DNA of 64,000 nt from Bacillus sp. AFS006103 (GTDB lineage: Bacteria; Bacillota; Bacilli; Bacillales; Cytobacillaceae). The notes under the pieces were generated by a model. The model made no database searches. It had not been told where the DNA came from and saw only the letters and a list, made by a program, of their open reading frames with translations. The stretch spans positions 24,111 through 88,110 of the forward strand of contig NTXX01000003.1 of assembly GCA_002559145.1 (NCBI GenBank). Reading direction: 5' to 3'. The translations under genes and the position numbers were made by a program. This document shows positions 59,592 to 64,000 of this stretch, one piece after another (position 1 is the stretch's first letter; every line of letters begins with the position of its first letter).

Positions 59592-60515
59592 TTATTGGTT
59601 CAAAAAATAAGTTTCACCCAATATTTCCTTCACTTGATAACTGCTTTTTGAAAGTTCTTTTTTGGCAAATGCGATGATTTCTGTTTTTTCAAGATCATAC
59701 ATAACTTCAATCTCTTTGGAAAATAAGAGCTTTTCTTTTTCAAGCAGGCTAGAGAGGGCAGGTTGTTGTTTAGGTTGGAGAGTCTTTGAATCCAAAGCTT
59801 GTTTTAGCCCTGCAACGTAGTATTCTAATGGGCGAGAACCAACCATCTTGACACCTCTATTTTCCTCATTGATCATAACAATCGTCGGAAAACCTCTGGC
59901 ACCTAATTTTGCAGCTAGCACAAAATCTTCGTTTAATAATTGCTGTCCGCTTGGCTGCTCCGCTTCTTTTACAATTGCTTTACCATCAAGTCCAAGTTTA
60001 TTTACAATATCAATTATTATTGAATGCTCTGCAATATTTTGATTGAACGCAAAAACGGCTTCTCTCACGCGACGTAAAAACACACGAGCCAATGCTTCAT
60101 TTTGTTTTTGAATGACTTTGAAAACAATGGAAGGAGGATAGGATGAGTGAATAGGGTTGTCATACCAAAGTGAGCCATCAATTGGCATACGTGCATATTC
60201 ACCAACTCCTCTCCAGTGTCCCGCCACATCAGACGGTTGTCCAATTCCGTTTGCTGGATCGACAGGTCCATCCCCCCATTTTTCTAACAATCCGCCCATA
60301 ACCGTATGAACTGTAAAGTGATCGCCATACTGTTCTTCAAAACGATGGAGAACTGGCTCTAATGCCCAACAGTGAGAGCAGATGGGGTCGGTAACGTAAT
60401 AAAGCTCAATCGCTTTTTTTGGTTGATTAAAGTCAAGCATTACCATTTCCTCGTCTCCTGCACTTCCACAAACCCCTGTTTCCAAATCGCACATCATATT
60501 ATTTTTGCTATTCAT
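59592..60515 (-). CDS. DsbA-family dithiol protein, SpxH/FrnE-like
   Basis: The product is 307 aa, a thioredoxin fold with a helical insert. The active site is DPICSHCWALEP with Cys46 and Cys49, and LGARGFPTIVMIN holds the cis-proline. The N-terminal CDLETGVCG and the overall length resemble SpxH (YjbH), the adaptor that feeds Spx to ClpXP, but the retained CxxC and sequence also fit FrnE-like oxidoreductases. No signal peptide, so cytosolic. It is transcribed with a HxlR-type regulator just upstream (23 bases). An Spx-type gene lies at 22475, so an adaptor role is possible. Confidence 0.8.
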   Translation of the reverse strand: MNSKNNMMCDLETGVCGSAGDEEMVMLDFNQPKKAIELYYVTDPICSHCWALEPVLHRFEEQYGDHFTVHTVMGGLLEKWGDGPVDPANGIGQPSDVAGHWRGVGEYARMPIDGSLWYDNPIHSSYPPSIVFKVIQKQNEALARVFLRRVREAVFAFNQNIAEHSIIIDIVNKLGLDGKAIVKEAEQPSGQQLLNEDFVLAAKLGARGFPTIVMINEENRGVKMVGSRPLEYYVAGLKQALDSKTLQPKQQPALSSLLEKEKLLFSKEIEVMYDLEKTEIIAFAKKELSKSSYQVKEILGETYFLNQ

Positions 60516-60538
60516 TTTATTCCTCCTATTATTTTTGA

Positions 60539-60865
60539 TTAAACATGATCTTTAAAATCAATTGCCCAGTTCTGGATCGGCTGAAGGGCAGAAACAAGTG
60601 CTTGCCCTTTTTCGGTTAATTTATATGAAATCGTTACGTGTGGTGTATCAATAACGTCTTTCTTAACCAAACCATATTCAATAAGTTCAGTTAACCTCAT
60701 GGATAAGACTCTAGGGGTAATGTTAGAAATTGCTTGAACCATTTCAGTAAAACTGGTTGAGTTGTTTTCACAAAGAGATAAATAGTGAATGATTAAACCG
60801 TTCCACTTTTTACCTAGTATTTGAAATGAGTATTCTAAATATGGACAAATTTTAATAACTATCAC
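60539..60865 (-). CDS. HxlR-family redox-type transcriptional regulator
   Basis: The product is about 106-108 aa, a winged helix-turn-helix of the HxlR/YodB group: CPYLEYSFQILGKKWNGLI at the start, ITPRVLSMRLTELIEYGLV in the recognition region. The conserved Cys in KICPYLEY is the thiol that senses quinones or disulfide stress in YodB and HypR. The annotated GTG lies inside the ribosome site GAGGTGAT; an ATT six bases after that site would give the usual KICP start, so the true start is uncertain. Two palindromic repeats lie upstream, and the DsbA-type gene is its likely target. Confidence 0.82.
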   Translation of the reverse strand: MIVIKICPYLEYSFQILGKKWNGLIIHYLSLCENNSTSFTEMVQAISNITPRVLSMRLTELIEYGLVKKDVIDTPHVTISYKLTEKGQALVSALQPIQNWAIDFKDHV

Positions 60866-60886
60866 CTCTACAAGAATAGTACTAAC

Positions 60887-60921
60887 GATATATAAAGTAT
60901 ACCAGATATATAAAGTATATC
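60887..60921. promoter_or_regulatory. Tandem palindromic operators of the HxlR/DsbA operon
   Basis: GATATATAAAGTATA occurs twice, 18 bp apart (60887 and 60905); the second unit is a full palindrome GATATA-N5-TATATC. They lie 20-55 bp before the regulator start, where HxlR proteins bind. Confidence 0.65.
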
Positions 60922-61095
60922 AATAGGTGAGTGTCAGGCACCTGTTCTTTAGAAAATCCAATAAATTTTCTGATATAATGAAAATAAAAAAAGGAAGATT
61001 TTTAATAGAACGAATGGGAATTTTATTTTTATTTTCTATCATTCTCATTCCGCGCTGTAGAGGATTAAAGCATTATTTGGGGAGGGGGAGAACTT

Positions 61096-62097
61096 ATGCC
61101 GTTAGAAATTGTTCGCCATGATATTACCAAGATGAAGGTGGATGCAATTGTGAATGCTGCGAATACATCACTGAAAATGGGTGGTGGTGTTTGTGGTGCT
61201 ATTTTTCGCGCAGCCGGTATCCATGAGTTGCAAGATGCCTGTGATAAAATGGGAGATTGCAAGGTTGGAGAAGCGGTTTTGACAGATGGCTTTTACTTGG
61301 AGGCAAAATATATCATACATACACCCGGACCGATTTGGCGTGGTGGTTCACATCAAGAAGCAGCACTGTTAAAGGCATCCTACAATAACTCCTTGGAGCT
61401 GGCAAAAAACCATCAATGTGAATCGATTGCCTTTCCGTTAATTTCGACGGGCATTTATGGTTACCCTAAGGAGGAGGCATTACAGATTGCGGTTTCCACC
61501 ATTAGCTCCTTTTTATTGCATCATGAAATGCTCGTTTATCTGGTTGTTTTTGATAAAAATTCTTTCGGTTTAAGCCAGAAATTATTTACATCGATTCATC
61601 AATTTATTGATGAGCATTATGTGGAAGAGGTAGAAAGCACGTTTGCTCGTAATAGGGAAGAAGATTTTATATGGGAATTCCGGCAAGAAGTCGAAATTTT
61701 TCATAAGGATCAGTTAAAAGAGGCAGAGAGTTCCTTAGTAAACCTGTTGGACCAACTCGATGAGTCTTTTTCCGAGCGGTTGCTTCGTTTAATTGATGAA
61801 AAAGAAATGACAGACGTAGAGACGTATAAACGGGCGAATATTGACCGACGCTTATTCTCTAAAATCCGTAATGGATCCGAGTATACTCCGAAAAAGAAAA
61901 CGACGATTGCTTTTGCCATTGCTTTACGTTTAAATGTGGAGGAAACGATGGAGCTGCTGGCTGCTGCCGGCTATACCTTGTCTCGCAGCAATAAATTTGA
62001 TGTGATTATTGAGTACTTTATTCAACAGGAAAATTTCAATATTCATGAAATCAATGAGGCCTTATTCGCTTTTGACCAGCCCTTACTCGGTGCCTAA
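61096..62097 (+). CDS. Macro-domain protein with C-terminal helix-turn-helix-like domain
   Basis: The product is 333 aa. Residues 1-170 form a macro domain: VDAIVNAANTSLKMGGGVCGAIF holds the ADP-ribose contacts and ISTGIYGYPKEEA the phosphate loop. A charged linker follows. Residues about 235-333 (FSKIRNGSEYTPKKKTTIAFAIALRL, AAAGYTLSRSNKFDVIIEYFI) look like an XRE-type helical domain. It may remove ADP-ribose from proteins or nucleic acids, or sense ADP-ribose derivatives. The ribosome site is GGGAGGGGGAG. A vWA-domain gene follows at 77 bases. Confidence 0.85.
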   Translation: MPLEIVRHDITKMKVDAIVNAANTSLKMGGGVCGAIFRAAGIHELQDACDKMGDCKVGEAVLTDGFYLEAKYIIHTPGPIWRGGSHQEAALLKASYNNSLELAKNHQCESIAFPLISTGIYGYPKEEALQIAVSTISSFLLHHEMLVYLVVFDKNSFGLSQKLFTSIHQFIDEHYVEEVESTFARNREEDFIWEFRQEVEIFHKDQLKEAESSLVNLLDQLDESFSERLLRLIDEKEMTDVETYKRANIDRRLFSKIRNGSEYTPKKKTTIAFAIALRLNVEETMELLAAAGYTLSRSNKFDVIIEYFIQQENFNIHEINEALFAFDQPLLGA

Positions 62098-62174
62098 AAT
62101 GTCGCTTCCCAAGCGACCATTTCCTCATCGATATTTGTTATTCTTTGTTTATCACATAACAAGGGATGATGAAT

Positions 62175-62828
62175 ATGAAAAGAAACCTAACAGAATTAGT
62201 GTTTATTTTAGATAAAAGCGGCTCGATGGCTGGACTTGAGGCCGATACTATCGGTGGTTATAATGCGATGCTGAAGAAGCAGCAAAAGGCAGAAGGAGAA
62301 GCTGTTGTTACAACTGCATTATTTGATCACGATTATGAATTATTACATGACCGAATAAATATAAGGGGCATTTCTCCTATCACTGAAAAAGATTATGAGG
62401 TTGGCGGAACCACTGCATTACTGGATGCGATTGGTTTTACGATTCAAAAAATCATCAATGTACAAAAGCGAACGAGTGAAGAGGAACGCGCTGAAAAAGT
62501 CCTTTTCGTTATTACAACCGATGGGATGGAAAATGCCAGCCGTGAATTTACAACGGACAAAATCAAAAAATTGGTTCAACACCAAAAGGACACCTATGGT
62601 TGGGAATTCCTGTTCCTTGGGGCTAATATCGATGCCATTGCAACAGCTGCCCGGTTTGGAATTGGTGAGGACTTTGCAGTTGAATATCACGCGGACCATG
62701 AGGGAACCCAATTAAATTATGAAGCGGTGAATGAAGCCGTGGTCAACCTTCGGAGTGGCAAAAAGATTGATCGCAGCTGGAAACAAGGAATTGAAAGAGA
62801 TTATAATCGCCGTTCGGGGAATAAATAA
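62175..62828 (+). CDS. vWA-domain protein
   Basis: The product is 217 aa, almost entirely a von Willebrand A domain: ELVFILDKSGSM (MIDAS Asp-x-Ser-x-Ser), GGTTALLDAIG (MIDAS Thr) and VLFVITTDGMENAS. These bind a metal ion and partner proteins, often AAA+ ATPases or defence proteins. No signal peptide. The ATG at 62175 has AAGGGA eight bases upstream; two ATG codons before it fall in or beside that site. It forms a two-gene unit with the macro-domain gene, so both probably act in one ADP-ribose-related process. Confidence 0.85.
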   Translation: MKRNLTELVFILDKSGSMAGLEADTIGGYNAMLKKQQKAEGEAVVTTALFDHDYELLHDRINIRGISPITEKDYEVGGTTALLDAIGFTIQKIINVQKRTSEEERAEKVLFVITTDGMENASREFTTDKIKKLVQHQKDTYGWEFLFLGANIDAIATAARFGIGEDFAVEYHADHEGTQLNYEAVNEAVVNLRSGKKIDRSWKQGIERDYNRRSGNK

Positions 62829-62846
62829 GTTAATTTCTACTAAAGG

Positions 62847-62882
62847 GACACCTGCTGTTAAGAGTAACAGCAGGTGTCTTTT
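62847..62882 (+). terminator. Terminator of the macro/vWA operon
   Basis: GACACCTGCTGTTA pairs perfectly over 14 bp with its complement around AGAG, followed by four T residues. Confidence 0.9.
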
Positions 62883-62903
62883 ACCTTCTTCAAAGTTCTT
62901 TCC

Positions 62904-62945
62904 GTGATTTAAATCACAAATTCGCTTTGTTGTTTGCACTATACT
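62904..62945 (+). promoter_or_regulatory. FNR-type site at -41.5 of a promoter
   Basis: GTGATTTAAATCACA fits the FNR/CRP-type dyad TGTGA-N6-TCACA at nine of ten positions. TATACT (62940-62945) is a good -10, and the dyad centre lies 41-42 bp before the predicted start site, the class II activator position. Confidence 0.7.
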
Positions 62946-62988
62946 AATAGTAGAAACTACTTCTATTTAGAAAAAGAGGGAATGAATG

Positions 62989-63057
62989 ATGACCATTGGA
63001 TTGGAACAGGATCAAGTGAAAGAGTTGGTTGACCGCTTTTATCAAATAGTGGCGTAA
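62989..63057 (+). pseudogene. First 22 codons of an FNR-promoter gene cut off by a TnpB element
   Basis: The ATG at 62989 has GAGGG eight bases upstream. The frame reads LEQDQVKELVDRFYQIVA and stops at TAA in the very end of the mobile element. The pattern LVDRFYxxV is like the first helices of truncated globins, but 22 residues are too few to name the gene. The remainder would lie beyond the element, outside the window, or be lost. Confidence 0.6.
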
Positions 63058-64000
63058 AACCCCTTTCTTCAGAAATGGGGATATAAGCCATATTTTTTTC
63101 TTTTTACTATCAATTACTATTCCATAGGAGTATAATGAACACATAGAACAAACGTTCCATTTGGAGGTGAAAAAGAAATGGAACCCCATAAAAAGAATAT
63201 GAAAGAACAGAAGAAAAAAGAATCGAAAGGAGATATTGTCATTCGGAAATTTCCACTCCGTTTAACCGACGAGGAGAGAAGATTAGTCGATACTCTACGT
63301 AAGGAAGCAGCAAATCTGTGGAATGACTGCTTAGATCTCCATTGGTGGCTATATGATGCCTATCATGTTTGGACAAGTGCCTCTGAAAAAAAGAAATGGT
63401 ACAATGCCACCACCCATAAATTACACTCGCAAACGATTCAATCGATCATAGAGCTACATGAAGAAACCTGCAAAAGAACAAGGGCCATACGGGCAAAAGG
63501 TGAGAAACAGTGGAGGTACCCTTGGAAATACAAAAAATTCTTTTCCGTTAAATATAAAAAGACCGCGATTAAATCGTACGATAAAAAACTCAGGTTTAGC
63601 AATGGAAAACAACAATCCCCCCTTGAGATTCCTCAACCAAAGTACATTGATTTCCATACCATAAAAAGTGCCGAAATCGTTTGGCATAAAAATCAATACT
63701 GGATGCATCTAGCAGTGGAAGTACCAAAACAAAAGCAGGTTCAAGGTAAAAAGGAAGCCGGCTGCGATTTAGGGATCATTCATGCGGCCGTCTTAAGCGA
63801 CGGAAAAAGTCACTTGATTGTAACAGGAAGAGAACTTCGTTCATTACAGCGCTACCGAAACAAAAGGTTGAAAGAATTCCAGAAGCTGATTAGCAGGAAA
63901 AAGCCAGGTTCGAATAAAAGGCAAAAACTCATTTTGCGTAAACGCCGTTTTTTAGAAAAACTGGAACGGAGAATGGAGTATCTATTGCATTCTATTTCGA
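63056..64000 (+). mobile_element. IS200/IS605-group element (TnpB-only type), left end and 5' part
   Basis: The left end is marked by the hairpin CCCCTTTCT/AGAAA-T-GGGG (63060-63080) with one bulged T, as in left ends of IS608-like elements, directly behind an interrupted gene. No TnpA transposase gene lies between the end and tnpB. The right end and any guide RNA lie outside the window. Confidence 0.7.
63178..64000 (+). CDS. tnpB: TnpB-family RNA-guided nuclease/transposase-accessory protein, N-terminal part
   Basis: The frame is open to the right edge (274 residues visible). A basic N-terminus leads to FPLRLTDEERRLVDTLRKEA and ANLWNDCLDLHWWLYDAY, then the RuvC-I motif GCDLGIIHAAVLSDG with the catalytic Asp, followed by RYRNKRLKEFQKLISRKK. 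This is the order in IS605 OrfB/TnpB proteins, which cut DNA with a guide RNA made from the element's right end. The zinc finger and the other RuvC residues are beyond the window. The ribosome site is GGAGGTG. Confidence 0.88.
   Translation, partial: MEPHKKNMKEQKKKESKGDIVIRKFPLRLTDEERRLVDTLRKEAANLWNDCLDLHWWLYDAYHVWTSASEKKKWYNATTHKLHSQTIQSIIELHEETCKRTRAIRAKGEKQWRYPWKYKKFFSVKYKKTAIKSYDKKLRFSNGKQQSPLEIPQPKYIDFHTIKSAEIVWHKNQYWMHLAVEVPKQKQVQGKKEAGCDLGIIHAAVLSDGKSHLIVTGRELRSLQRYRNKRLKEFQKLISRKKPGSNKRQKLILRKRRFLEKLERRMEYLLHSIS

Noticed and set aside
1..64000. CRISPR array, prophage or integrative element
   Set aside because: No spaced direct repeats of CRISPR type, no phage structural genes, integrase or att-like repeats were seen. 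The only mobile element is the TnpB unit at the right edge.

Overview
The window is AT-rich DNA of the Bacillota, most likely a Bacillaceae genome of the Bacillus/Neobacillus/Mesobacillus kind. The grounds are strong AGGAGG-type ribosome binding sites, sigma-A promoters, U-tailed terminators, and Bacillus families such as Spx, YjcZ-like, DUF3231, IDEAL-domain, DUF4386 and YhgE-like proteins. I saw no rRNA, tRNA or CRISPR array. The species is not determinable from what I can see.

Left part (1-21 kb): the 3' end of a gene for a very large secreted subtilisin-like protease; an XRE-TPR regulator divergent from a LysR regulator; an unusually GC-rich seven-repeat RCC1 propeller gene; hutH plus an amino-acid permease behind a leader with a strong attenuator-like hairpin; a methyltransferase, an HD hydrolase, a UlaG-like metallo-hydrolase, a GH3 lipoprotein and two tandem DUF3231 genes. 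Gaps here hold debris of broken genes (subtilase, metallo-hydrolase and membrane-protein fragments).

Middle part (21-41 kb): an Spx-type regulator with a small stress-type protein, then an Rrf2 regulator and an IDEAL-domain protein. The Rrf2/IDEAL pair is duplicated 15 kb away beside thioredoxin and an Old Yellow Enzyme. Six copies of one inverted repeat (TGTAA-N9-TTACA) sit in front of these genes and link the two loci into one probable redox regulon. Between them lie a YhgE-like permease, an esterase/ATP-grasp/esterase operon, an RQC-minor DNA-binding protein, DUF4386 and HTH/membrane genes, an HrtAB-like ABC exporter, a zinc alcohol dehydrogenase and a second HD hydrolase.

Right part (41-64 kb): an ECF sigma factor fused in one polypeptide to its zinc-finger anti-sigma and membrane/extracellular domains. 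Next comes a sigma-54-dependent catabolic operon (iron-sulfur flavin oxidoreductase, small membrane protein, NCS1 permease, aldehyde dehydrogenase) followed by its likely activator. Then come a polar amino-acid ABC transporter, a PrsW-type protease, an NlpC/P60 hydrolase, an acyltransferase behind a perfect Fur box, an HxlR/DsbA redox pair, and a macro-domain/vWA operon. The window ends in a TnpB-type IS200/IS605 element that appears to have cut off a gene with an FNR-type promoter after 22 codons.

The strongest candidates for undescribed biology are the Rrf2-IDEAL-Spx-thioredoxin regulon with its shared operator, the sigma-54 operon of unknown substrate, the sigma/anti-sigma fusion, and the macro/vWA and esterase/ATP-grasp operons.
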